Shown one piece after another: positions 1 through 5,450 of a DNA stretch of 5,637 nucleotides; the first letter of the stretch is position 1, and every line of letters begins with the position of its first letter. The notes beneath the pieces are model-generated. The model made no database searches and was not told the origin of the DNA. It saw only the letters and a program-made list of their open reading frames with translations. Both the position numbers and the translations under genes were made by a program. The stretch covers positions 1 to 5,637 of the forward strand of contig JAJYCH010000360.1 in assembly GCA_021778575.1 (NCBI GenBank). The letters run 5' to 3'. The DNA comes from Planctomycetota bacterium (GTDB lineage: Bacteria > Planctomycetota > Planctomycetia > Isosphaerales > Isosphaeraceae).

Positions 1-214
1 CGCGGGCCGCGGCGAAGTCGATCTCATCGACCTTCGCCTTCAGTTCGGCAATCTGCGCTTCGGTGATATTCAGGCCCAGCTCGCGCTCGGACTCGGCCAG
101 CGCGACCCAGAGTCGTCGCCAGGTCGAGAATTTTTTCTGGCTCGACCAGAGTTCGGCCATTTTCCTCGAAGCGTAGCGCGACACCAGCGGGTTTTCGTAG
201 ATGTTATCGCTCAT
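1..214 (-). CDS. purB: Adenylosuccinate lyase, N-terminal part (cut by window edge)
   Basis: Cytoplasmic enzyme of purine synthesis. It cleaves SAICAR to AICAR and adenylosuccinate to AMP, releasing fumarate each time. Reading leftwards from the ATG at 214-212, 71 residues are visible. They begin MSDNIYENPLVSRYAS and continue with KKFSTWRRLWVALAESE, then LGLNITEAQI and VDEIDF. The NPL-SRYAS, KF-TWR-LW-ALAE and LGL-IT-QI blocks are the conserved opening of the PurB form shared by planctomycetes, some other bacteria and eukaryotic ADSL. The catalytic residues and the fumarase-family signature lie outside the window. The start is chosen because NPL-SRYAS normally begins within the first dozen residues. 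There is only a weak GGA about five bases upstream. The 202 bases to the next gene's stop contain a hairpin but no gene. Identification is by recognition of the N-terminal motif, without alignment. Confidence 0.9.
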   Translation of the reverse strand, partial: MSDNIYENPLVSRYASRKMAELWSSQKKFSTWRRLWVALAESERELGLNITEAQIAELKAKVDEIDFAAAR

Positions 215-330
215 GTCGATCCGGTCGATGATCCGCCTGAATGGTCTGGGCACGCTACCGGATCTTAGCGGAAGACGCGAGGTCCCGGCCAGACCGGTTC
301 GGAGCCAGAACCAAGAACAGGGCCGAAAGG

Positions 331-353
331 CGACCGGAGCGAGGCTCCGGTCG
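331..353 (-). terminator. GC-rich hairpin, likely terminator of the PEP-CTERM gene
   Basis: A perfect 9-base inverted repeat (CGACCGGAG / CTCCGGTCG) with a 5-base loop lies about 63 bases beyond the stop codon of the minus-strand PEP-CTERM gene and upstream of purB. On the minus strand the stem is followed by CCTTTCGG, so the U-tract is only three bases long. It is a good hairpin but an imperfect intrinsic terminator. It could instead act as a 3' stabilising structure. Confidence 0.5.
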
Positions 354-416
354 ACCGTCAAACCGTGCTGATCCCGGGCTGTCGATGGGCGAAAAGCGTC
401 GCGAGCCGGTGGCGAC

Positions 417-1130
417 TCAGCCGCCCCTGGCGACCTTGTTCGCTCGCCGTCGAGCGTGGAATCCCAGCCCAACCAGACCCAGCCCCATCAGCGCGATCGA
501 ACCCGGCTCGGGTATCGCGAACGTCTGGGTGATGATCGAGAATGTAGCGTTATCACCCGGTTTGTACGTGTTGTAGACGATATCTTGCGTGATGTAGAGC
601 GAGTTGAAGCCGCCGTCGGCTGCGGTTCCCCCCTTCCCCTTCAAGTAGAGAGTCGTCGTTCCGGTCGTCATCTCGAGCTGACCAAGAAAAGTCGACTTCG
701 AGGAATCGGTGTAAACCGTCTCGATCGCATTGGCCACGCCGATACCGCTCACGAAGCCGTTAGCGTTCAGGGTCACCGCCAGGATTCCTTCGCCATTGGT
801 GGTTGACAGGCTATAAGCGAAGGCCAGATCGTTCTGCGAGCCGGGGGCGGCCGCCATCGGCGCCGTGATCTCGAATCCGGTCGTTAGACCCGTGACGGCG
901 CTGACGGCGACCGACGAGGCCGGAATCGGTGCTCCGCCGACAGTCGTTGAGCTATAATTCGCGAACGTAAACAGATAATTTCCTACGCTCGTGTAATTCC
1001 CCGCCGTGGTCAATGTGCCCATGTCACTTGGCAGGGAAACGTATCCGGCTCGAGACTGGTCGCAAACCACTATCAGGGTAGCGACAACCAGTGCTCCGAG
1101 CCTCAGCTTTCGCGACATTTCGATGCTCAT
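417..1130 (-). CDS. PEP-CTERM sorting domain-containing exported protein
   Basis: Predicted 237-residue exported protein of unknown specific function. Residues 1-28 form a signal peptide: charged MSIEMSRKLR, a hydrophobic stretch LGALVVATLIVV, and likely cleavage after SRA (residue 28) before GY. C23 is preceded by IVV rather than a small residue, so this is not a convincing lipobox. The mature part is rich in Gly, Thr, Ser and Asn, has no cysteine and looks beta-rich. The C-terminus is a clear PEP-CTERM signal: IPEP at 206-209, a hydrophobic helix (IALMGLGLVGLGF), then ARRR and a short basic tail. In this family an exosortase recognises and processes the signal at the envelope; no exosortase gene is in the window. 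The frame stays open upstream to 1265, but the ATG at 1130 is chosen because the signal peptide begins there and GAGGG lies six bases before it. The next in-frame Met, at residue 5, is an alternative start. The domain between the sorting signals is not recognised. Confidence 0.88.
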   Translation of the reverse strand: MSIEMSRKLRLGALVVATLIVVCDQSRAGYVSLPSDMGTLTTAGNYTSVGNYLFTFANYSSTTVGGAPIPASSVAVSAVTGLTTGFEITAPMAAAPGSQNDLAFAYSLSTTNGEGILAVTLNANGFVSGIGVANAIETVYTDSSKSTFLGQLEMTTGTTTLYLKGKGGTAADGGFNSLYITQDIVYNTYKPGDNATFSIITQTFAIPEPGSIALMGLGLVGLGFHARRRANKVARGG

Positions 1131-1135
1131 GACGG

Positions 1136-1142
1136 CCCTCTT
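1136..1142 (-). promoter_or_regulatory. Ribosome binding site deciding the PEP-CTERM start
   Basis: On the minus strand AAGAGGG ends five bases before the ATG at 1130, the clearest Shine-Dalgarno site in the window. It favours that start over the in-frame ATG at 1265, which would put 45 hydrophilic residues in front of a normal signal peptide. Confidence 0.6.
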
Positions 1143-1167
1143 CTTTTTGATTGATCGAGATTCCATC

Positions 1168-1191
1168 ATCCATTTAGACATGGATATACTA
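1168..1191 (-). promoter_or_regulatory. Candidate -10 element and inverted repeat upstream of the PEP-CTERM gene
   Basis: On the minus strand TAGTAT (1191-1186) resembles a sigma70 -10 box, in a local AT-rich island within GC-rich DNA. It directly abuts a perfect 6-base inverted repeat ATCCAT-N6-ATGGAT (1168-1185), which would cover the transcription start. This could be an operator or a 5'-leader hairpin. No good -35 hexamer is visible at normal spacing, so the promoter call is weak. The repeat itself is certain. Confidence 0.3.
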
Positions 1192-1442
1192 TGGCCGTAA
1201 CACGCCCTTGCCGTGGGACCCGAGGGTCGAACGGGGCGAAGGCCGATCGATCTTACGAATGCCATCCTGGCCCAACCTCGTCGCCGAGGCTGGCAAACAA
1301 CACGACCGTCTCCAACGTTCGACCGTCAGACGGGCCTCAAGATTCCCACTTGATCAGCACCGCGAACCACCGGCCTCGGCGATTCGCGATGGCTTCGACA
1401 TGACACTCGTGCGGCGAGATCAGCAACGGCGGCGCCAATCAA

Positions 1443-1467
1443 GACCGAGAAATTGAAGATCTCGGTC
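1443..1467. repeat. 8-base perfect inverted repeat (hairpin)
   Basis: GACCGAGA and TCTCGGTC are perfect inverted copies separated by nine bases. On the minus strand the stem is followed by TTGATTGG, which is only mildly T-rich, so a terminator role is possible but unproven. It lies in the gene-free spacer, inside the stretch that may be a decayed gene, and no transcript is clearly attached to it. Confidence 0.4.
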
Positions 1468-1756
1468 CCGATCGATTTCGCGAAAGCCAGGTGTCACGTC
1501 GCTCTTTGGCAACAGTATGTTCTAACTCCGCATCACGACTGATTACAAACAGAAAACTCGGCCGCGTCGGCATTATCGTTTCCGTCAACACGCATGTTGC
1601 ATTTATCCAACGCGCATAAATGCTTGGCCGGATCGTGCCCTTGTCTTGTCGATACGTGATTCCCGGCTATTTCCGCTCTTTTCGCGTCCAGGGAAGCATC
1701 GATCGGTCGGGAGTTGGCGGAAGTTGGTCTGGCGTTCACTCGCGACAGCCGAAACT

Positions 1757-1774
1757 GGGCTTGACATCAAGCCC
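1757..1774 (-). terminator. 18-base perfect palindrome after glutamate dehydrogenase, likely terminator
   Basis: GGGCTTGACATCAAGCCC is a perfect palindrome about 62 bases past the dehydrogenase stop. As RNA it can form a 7-base stem with a 4-base loop. On the minus strand AGTTTCGG follows, a short T-run only. The position after a gene and before a long spacer suits a terminator. A protein-binding palindrome is the alternative. Confidence 0.45.
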
Positions 1775-1789
1775 GCCCGGGGAACCGGT

Positions 1790-1813
1790 TGCCGGAGCGG
1801 TGATGATCCGGCA
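1790..1813 (-). terminator. 7-base hairpin just after the glutamate dehydrogenase stop
   Basis: TGCCGGA and TCCGGCA form a perfect inverted repeat with a 10-base loop, starting about 22 bases beyond the stop codon. No T-tract follows directly. It may form a tandem 3' structure with the palindrome at 1757-1774. Confidence 0.3.
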
Positions 1814-1835
1814 GTCCCACGGATTCTCCGGGTGT

Positions 1836-3065
1836 TCAGATCCCCCCGAGAATCCGGGCCCGGCCGACTCGCGAGATCGCCAGCATGAACGCGGCGGTCC
1901 GGAGGCTGACCCCCTTGCGGTGGGCCATCTCGTAAACCTTCTCGAAGCTCTCGACCATCCGTCGTTCTTCCTCACGCTGAACCTGTTCGAGCGGCCAGCG
2001 GAAGTGCTGAAGGTTCTGGACCCACTCGAAATAGCTGACGACGACGCCGCCGGCGTTGGCCAGGATATCGGGGACAACGGGGATGCCTCGCGCCTCGAAG
2101 ACCTCGTCGGCATCGGGCCAGGTGGGACCGTTGGCGGCCTCGACAATCAAACCGGCCTGGACCCCTCGGGCCATCTCGGCGTCAAAAACTCCGCCCAGCG
2201 CCGCCGGAATCAGGACGTCGACAGGCATCGTCAGAAGCTGCTCGTTGGTGATCGGTTCGCCCCCTTTGAAGCCGACGACCTTCCGGCTGATCGCGACGTG
2301 CTTCTCGAGTTCGGGGATCGCGATCCCCTGGGGCTGAGACAACCCGCCCGACGCATCGGAGACGGCGATGATCTTACCGCCCATCTGGTGGAGAAACTTC
2401 GCGGTGTAGCTGCCGACGTTGCCGTACCCCTGGATGGCGAATGTCGTCCCGTTGACCACCTTGCCGAGCTTGCCCAGCATTTCGCGGCAAATCAAAGCCA
2501 CGCCATAACCGGTCGCCGCCTCGCGCCCGGCCGAGCCATGGAGCTCGACCGGTTTGCCGGTCACGCAGGCGGGATGAAAGCCGTGGAATTTGCCGTACTC
2601 GTTCATGATCCAGGCCATCACCTGGGCGTCGGTACCGACGTCGGGGGCCGGAATATCCTTGTCGGGACCGATGAAGTCGTGAATCTGCTGAACAAACTTG
2701 CGCGTGAGCCGCTCCAGTTCCCCGCGTGACAGCTTGGACGGGTCGCAGTTCATCCCCCCTTTTCCACCGCCGAATGGGAGATCGACGACAGCGGTCTTCC
2801 AGGTCATCAGGCTCGCGAGCGCGCGGGCCTCGTCCTGATCGACGTGCGGGTGGTAGCGCAGGCCCCCTTTGAACGGGCCTCGGGCGTTGTCGTGCTGGAC
2901 CCGGTAGCCGATGAAGTTACCGATCTGGCCGTTATCCATCTCGATCGCCACCTCGACCCGCAGCTCGCGGTCGGGCGTGATCATCAAGGTCCGCGTATTA
3001 TCGCTCAGGTCGAGGCGAGCGGCGGCCCGGTCAAAATAATAGTTCGTCGCCTCGAAGGCTTGCAT
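1836..3065 (-). CDS. gdhA: Glu/Leu/Phe/Val dehydrogenase family: glutamate dehydrogenase
   Basis: Cytoplasmic enzyme that interconverts glutamate and 2-oxoglutarate plus ammonia with a nicotinamide cofactor; known members are hexamers. The 409-residue product has the usual length of the bacterial/archaeal hexameric family. The N-terminal domain carries GPFKGGLR (K66), TWKTA (K90), FGGGKGG (K102) and PAPDVGT (D142), matching the substrate-binding and catalytic lysines and aspartate of the family. The Rossmann motif GYGNVG is at 213-218, with D237 in VSDASGG near the end of the second strand, which favours NAD use by analogy with RocG/GudB-type enzymes. VVVSYFEWVQN (S344) near the C-terminus is glutamate dehydrogenase-like rather than leucine or phenylalanine dehydrogenase-like. 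The frame is open upstream to 3233, but MQAFEATNYYFD at 3065 is the standard family opening; the upstream part has no family character and reaches into the divergent promoter region. The ribosome site is weak (GGGGA about 13 bases upstream). Cofactor choice is inference. Confidence 0.95.
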   Translation of the reverse strand: MQAFEATNYYFDRAAARLDLSDNTRTLMITPDRELRVEVAIEMDNGQIGNFIGYRVQHDNARGPFKGGLRYHPHVDQDEARALASLMTWKTAVVDLPFGGGKGGMNCDPSKLSRGELERLTRKFVQQIHDFIGPDKDIPAPDVGTDAQVMAWIMNEYGKFHGFHPACVTGKPVELHGSAGREAATGYGVALICREMLGKLGKVVNGTTFAIQGYGNVGSYTAKFLHQMGGKIIAVSDASGGLSQPQGIAIPELEKHVAISRKVVGFKGGEPITNEQLLTMPVDVLIPAALGGVFDAEMARGVQAGLIVEAANGPTWPDADEVFEARGIPVVPDILANAGGVVVSYFEWVQNLQHFRWPLEQVQREEERRMVESFEKVYEMAHRKGVSLRTAAFMLAISRVGRARILGGI

Positions 3066-3262
3066 CGGACGCAAAATCCCCGCTATATGAGAGCCAGCAA
3101 CGGCCCGGCTATCGGCAACGACCCGATCCGGATCGTACCGGATTGCCCTCGCGATCCGCAAGCTCGACCAAAGACTCCCGCTCGTCGCGATTCCCGATCC
3201 TTCCCGACGACCCCTCTCCGACGGGCGGTCCACTCCCCCGCCGACTCAGAAAGTCTCCGCCC
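3066..3262. promoter_or_regulatory. Divergent upstream region of glutamate dehydrogenase and creatininase-family gene
   Basis: These 197 bases must hold the start signals for both divergent genes. The best minus-strand candidate is TTGCGG (3161-3156), 18 bases, then TACGAT (3137-3132), both imperfect sigma70 matches. The -10 overlaps a 12-base perfect palindrome CGATCCGGATCG (3124-3135), a possible operator, though such palindromes are common in GC-rich DNA. A TATAGC closer to the dehydrogenase start is a second -10 candidate without a good -35. I see no convincing plus-strand promoter. Confidence 0.3.
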
Positions 3263-4027
3263 ATGCCACCCTGGAACCTGAACGAAGCCAACTACGGCCA
3301 GATCAAAGGTCAAGCTTACGAGGTCGCCGTCCTGCCGCTCGGTGCCACCGAGCCGCACAACCTCCACCTTCCTTATGGAACCGACACGATCCAGGTCGAC
3401 ACCGTGGGACGGCTTGCCTGCGCGAAGGCCCACGACCAGGGAGCGCGGGTCGTTCTTCTCCCGGCGATCCCGTATGGGACCGAGACCAATCAGATGCGGT
3501 TTCCGATGGCCATGAATCTCGACCCCTCGACGCTCGCTCGGGTCATCACCGACCTGGTCGATTCGTTGGCCACTCATGGTGTCCTCAAGTGCGTCCTGCT
3601 TAACGGCCACGGCGGCAACGACCTTAAATGGGTCTTGCGTGAGCTGCACCTGAAGACTCCGGTCCGGCTGTTCGTGGCTCACTGGTGGAAGCTCGCGGCG
3701 GATCGCCACAAGGAGATCTTTGTCGACCCCGGCGATCACGCCGGGGAACTGGAAACGAGTATGATCCTGGCCCATCGGCCGGATCTGGTCGCCGAGGGTA
3801 CGGCCGATTCCGGAACAATGGCCCGGACCCGGTTCGCCGCGGTCAACCAGGGCTGGGTCGAGATTACCCGCCCCTGGCATCTCCTGACCACCAATTCCGG
3901 AGCGGGCGACCCCGGCCCATCGACCGCCGAGAAGGGGAAAGCCCTCACCGAAGTCGTCGTCGACCGGCTCGCCGCGTTCCTGGTTGAACTCGACGCCAGT
4001 CCGATCGACGACCACTTCCCGTTCTGA
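3263..4027 (+). CDS. Creatininase-family metal-dependent amidohydrolase
   Basis: Predicted cytoplasmic metal-dependent hydrolase of the creatininase superfamily. Known members hydrolyse creatinine or related cyclic amides, deformylate an archaeal riboflavin-pathway intermediate, or process the mycofactocin peptide; the substrate here cannot be told. The 254-residue length is typical. LPLGATEPHNLHLPYGTDT (25-42... region) supplies E30, H32 and D41, and NGHGGN at 114-119 supplies H116, the usual positions of metal ligands. DHAGELETS at 158-166 is the second conserved block, where E162 or E164 probably completes the site. Creatininase proper has NGHYEN, so NGHGGN argues for the wider family rather than true creatininase. 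The start at 3263 (MPPWNLNEANY) places the first beta strand normally; the frame is open back to 3143, but that part is Pro/Arg/Ser-rich and lies in the divergent promoter region. There is no clear Shine-Dalgarno site. The gene ends 84 bases before the SCO gene, so cotranscription is possible. Confidence 0.9.
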   Translation: MPPWNLNEANYGQIKGQAYEVAVLPLGATEPHNLHLPYGTDTIQVDTVGRLACAKAHDQGARVVLLPAIPYGTETNQMRFPMAMNLDPSTLARVITDLVDSLATHGVLKCVLLNGHGGNDLKWVLRELHLKTPVRLFVAHWWKLAADRHKEIFVDPGDHAGELETSMILAHRPDLVAEGTADSGTMARTRFAAVNQGWVEITRPWHLLTTNSGAGDPGPSTAEKGKALTEVVVDRLAAFLVELDASPIDDHFPF

Positions 4028-4063
4028 TCGAAAGAAATTCGCAAAAGGATATGTCCGCTTCGC

Positions 4064-4069
4064 TACAAT
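4064..4069 (+). promoter_or_regulatory. Candidate -10 box for the SCO-like gene
   Basis: TACAAT matches the sigma70 -10 consensus at five of six positions and sits 42 bases before the ATG, in a short AT-rich stretch just after the creatininase-family stop. The best -35 resemblance, TTCGCA at 4038-4043, is at a 20-base spacing, longer than ideal. The SCO gene may therefore have its own start of transcription, giving a leader of about 35 bases. Confidence 0.38.
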
Positions 4070-4099
4070 GGTCTTTCCCCAGTACGACCGCCGCCGACC

Positions 4100-4105
4100 A
4101 AGGAT
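4100..4105 (+). promoter_or_regulatory. Ribosome binding site of the SCO-like gene
   Basis: AAGGAT lies six bases before the ATG at 4112 and supports that start, which also gives a proper lipoprotein signal peptide. Confidence 0.55.
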
Positions 4106-4111
4106 CGCTCG

Positions 4112-4999
4112 ATGAAACACCAAGCATGCGTGATAGTGATTGCGGCGTTGATGTCCTTCGGTTTCGGTTGCGGTCGAGTTGCGCCGGCTCCCTCGGTCGT
4201 TTACGATCTCCGGGGCGTGGTCCGCGCGGTGGACCCGGCCTCGGGCCTCACGATCTCACACGAGGAGATCGTGGGATTCATGCCCAAGATGACCATGCCG
4301 TTCAAGGTGAAAAATCGCCGGTTACTCGAAGGCGTGAAGGCTGGCGACACGGTCGCCGGCAAACTCAAGGTCGATCGCTCGGGCGACGCGGTCCAGACTC
4401 TGGAGATCATCGATCTTGTGGTAGAAGCGCGCGGCGAGGTCGCTCCCTCGACGGTCGAACCTCCGGTCCAGGCGGCGTCGCCGGCTCTCGAACCGGGCGA
4501 CCCGGTGCCCGATTTCGTGGTGACGACTCAGGACGGGAAGCCGCTCAACCTGGCCGAACTTCGGGGCAAAGTGGTTGTTCTGTCGTTTATCTATACTCGT
4601 TGTCCATCGCCCGAATTTTGTCCGGCGATGGATCTGAAGTTCGCCGCGCTGGCCAGACAGATCGGGCTGGTGGCCGACCGTGCCGATCAGGTCCGCCTGC
4701 TCTCGGTGAGTTTCGACCCGGAATACGACACGCCGGAGATTCTTCGGGCTCACGCGGGACGGCGTGGAGCCAGGCCGCCGCTCTGGACGTTCGCGGTGGC
4801 CTCGCATGAGCAGTTGAGCAAGATTGCCGGGCCTCTCGGTCTGACATATGCCCCGGGAACGACCGAGATCAACCACAACTTGCGGGCGGCGGTGATCGGA
4901 CCGGATGGGCGTCTGGCGGCGGTTTACGTGGGGGATCGCTGGACACCCGCCGAGGTGATGACGAAGGTCAACGGCTTACTGATGAATGCTGGAAAATAA
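4112..4999 (+). CDS. SCO1/SenC-like lipoprotein with N-terminal CusF-like copper-binding domain
   Basis: Predicted 295-residue envelope lipoprotein, probably a copper chaperone or thiol-disulfide protein for maturing the copper site of cytochrome oxidase. Residues 1-19 are a signal peptide ending in GFG before C20, a loose lipobox; C20 would be lipidated. Residues about 30-102 resemble CusF-type copper-binding domains: H50 in ISHEEI, then FMPKMTMPF with M57, M60 and M62. E. coli CusF uses His, Trp and two Met, so M57 stands where its Trp would be. A Pro/Glu/Ala-rich linker (about 106-126) leads to the thioredoxin-fold SCO domain: GDPVPDFVVTTQDG, LRGKVVVLSFIYTRCP, C164 and C170 spaced CX5C rather than the usual CX3C, VSFDPEYDTPE, and H255 in EINHNLRAA, the expected third copper ligand. 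Tandem stops TAA-TAG end the gene. The family is certain; oxidase assembly rather than redox or copper-tolerance work is inferred. Confidence 0.93.
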   Translation: MKHQACVIVIAALMSFGFGCGRVAPAPSVVYDLRGVVRAVDPASGLTISHEEIVGFMPKMTMPFKVKNRRLLEGVKAGDTVAGKLKVDRSGDAVQTLEIIDLVVEARGEVAPSTVEPPVQAASPALEPGDPVPDFVVTTQDGKPLNLAELRGKVVVLSFIYTRCPSPEFCPAMDLKFAALARQIGLVADRADQVRLLSVSFDPEYDTPEILRAHAGRRGARPPLWTFAVASHEQLSKIAGPLGLTYAPGTTEINHNLRAAVIGPDGRLAAVYVGDRWTPAEVMTKVNGLLMNAGK

Positions 5000-5031
5000 T
5001 AGTCGCTTGTCCCTTGCATGTCAGAGTTTTC

Positions 5032-5043
5032 TTGATAGTGTCA
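5032..5043 (+). repeat. First copy of a 12-base repeat (TTGATAGTGTCA)
   Basis: It matches the copy at 5178-5189 at 11 of 12 positions. The copies lie 146 bases apart in the same orientation, close to a whole number of DNA helical turns. It lies just after the SCO stop. A regulator-binding site is possible; chance is the alternative. Confidence 0.35.
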
Positions 5044-5055
5044 TCTCTCTCGCTA

Positions 5056-5073
5056 CTCACGGACAGACGTGAG
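5056..5073 (+). terminator. Short hairpin after the SCO-like gene
   Basis: CTCACG and CGTGAG form a perfect 6-base stem with a 6-base loop, 57 bases after the stop. GAAACTC follows rather than a T-run, so it is a poor intrinsic terminator and may only be a chance hairpin. No better terminator is visible after this gene. Confidence 0.25.
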
Positions 5074-5177
5074 GAAACTCGATTCCGGCACATCCCTGGA
5101 TTTGCGAACCGCACCGTTACGAAAGTCTCACCCGGCAAAGTTCGAAAAATGATGATCTTGAGGTAAGAAATGGAAAG

Positions 5178-5189
5178 TTGATATTGTCA
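5178..5189 (+). repeat. Second copy of the 12-base repeat (TTGATATTGTCA)
   Basis: Differs from the copy at 5032-5043 by one base. With the following base it reads TTGA-N5-TCAA, a small inverted repeat, and it overlaps the candidate -35 box TTGTCA. This position would suit an operator acting on the downstream promoter. Confidence 0.35.
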
Positions 5190-5211
5190 AGAGCACAAGC
5201 CGTGTTACATT
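5184..5211 (+). promoter_or_regulatory. Candidate sigma70-type promoter upstream of the ArsR-family gene
   Basis: TTGTCA (5184-5189, five of six to the -35 consensus), 16 bases, then TACATT (5206-5211, four of six to the -10). It is the best two-box match in this spacer. If it drives the ArsR gene, the leader would be about 230 bases long and would carry the hairpin at 5409-5435. Alternatively it serves a short open frame starting at 5222. Confidence 0.4.
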
Positions 5212-5408
5212 AAGGTCAGACATGAATCTCAGAGCGGATGTCATTGTTGAAAAAATCGTCGCCCGCATTCATCCTGATCGTGCCACGGTATCCCTCCGAC
5301 AGTTCTCCGCCTTGATTCATGATTGTTGACTCATTCGTGACCATGTTGGTCCGGATGCCCTCTGTGGGTTCGGTTCGGAGTTTTCCGGCCGCGACCCACT
5401 CCCCGGTT

Positions 5409-5435
5409 CACCCCGATGTGACGAGCCTCGGGGTG
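5409..5435 (+). repeat. Leader hairpin abutting the ArsR ribosome site
   Basis: CACCCCGA and TCGGGGTG are a perfect 8-base inverted repeat with an 11-base spacer. The right arm ends at the first base of GGGAGA (5435-5440), the likely Shine-Dalgarno site, which stands ten bases before the ATG at 5451. In RNA this could affect ribosome access; in DNA it could be an operator for autoregulation, common among ArsR proteins. Neither role is shown by the sequence alone. Confidence 0.4.
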
Positions 5436-5450
5436 GGAGAGATTTCGCAC

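Larger units (their letters stand above)
1131..1835. other. Long intergenic spacer with no intact gene recognised
   Basis: About 700 bases separate the PEP-CTERM start from the glutamate dehydrogenase stop. Short open frames exist on both strands, including a 68-codon minus-strand frame at 1533-1739, but none has a recognisable domain, a good ribosome site or family-like composition. The PEP-CTERM upstream elements lie at the left end and two hairpins after the dehydrogenase lie at the right end. The middle holds an 8-base inverted repeat (1443-1467) and a possible decayed coding stretch on the minus strand (about 1337-1493). The part around 1500-1700 is visibly less GC-rich than the genes on either side. 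Confidence 0.6.
5000..5450. other. 451-base spacer before the ArsR-family gene
   Basis: No recognised gene lies here on either strand. It is clearly less GC-rich than the genes around it, especially 5000-5330. It holds a pair of near-identical 12-mers (5032 and 5178), a small hairpin (5056-5073), a promoter candidate (5184-5211), a 35-codon open frame at 5222-5329 with AAGG six bases before its ATG but no recognisable product, and a leader hairpin (5409-5435). The frame of the ArsR gene is open back to 5316 with ATGs at 5319, 5343 and 5355, so part of this spacer could be coding. Confidence 0.55.

Noticed and set aside
1140..1200. Terminal inverted repeats of a mobile element near the PEP-CTERM start
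   Set aside because: Only one short 6-base inverted repeat is present, with no matching distant copy, no target duplication and no transposase in the window.
1533..1739. A 68-codon minus-strand frame in the long spacer
   Set aside because: It has no ribosome site, no recognisable motif and a composition typical of chance frames. It is mentioned only as spacer content.
1620..2729. A 369-codon open frame on the plus strand, antisense to glutamate dehydrogenase
   Set aside because: It lies opposite a well-supported gene, and its Asp/Gly/Leu-rich product has no family motifs. Long antisense frames are expected in GC-rich coding DNA with strong third-position bias.
3083..4123. A 346-codon open frame on the minus strand, antisense to the creatininase-family gene
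   Set aside because: It is the antisense shadow of a gene with conserved metal-site motifs, and its product shows no recognisable domain.
4112..4172. Reading the first part of the SCO-like protein as a transmembrane anchor rather than a lipoprotein signal
   Set aside because: The hydrophobic stretch is short and ends in GFG before C20, which fits lipidation better, although the lipobox is not perfect.
4051..4809. A 252-codon plus-strand frame overlapping the SCO-like gene
   Set aside because: It is Arg/Gly/Ser-rich and out of frame with a gene carrying clear SCO and CusF-like motifs.
5324..5329. TGT-TGA at the end of the 35-codon frame as a Cys-selenocysteine pair
   Set aside because: No selenocysteine insertion hairpin or selenoprotein-like motif is visible after the TGA; an ordinary stop is far more likely.
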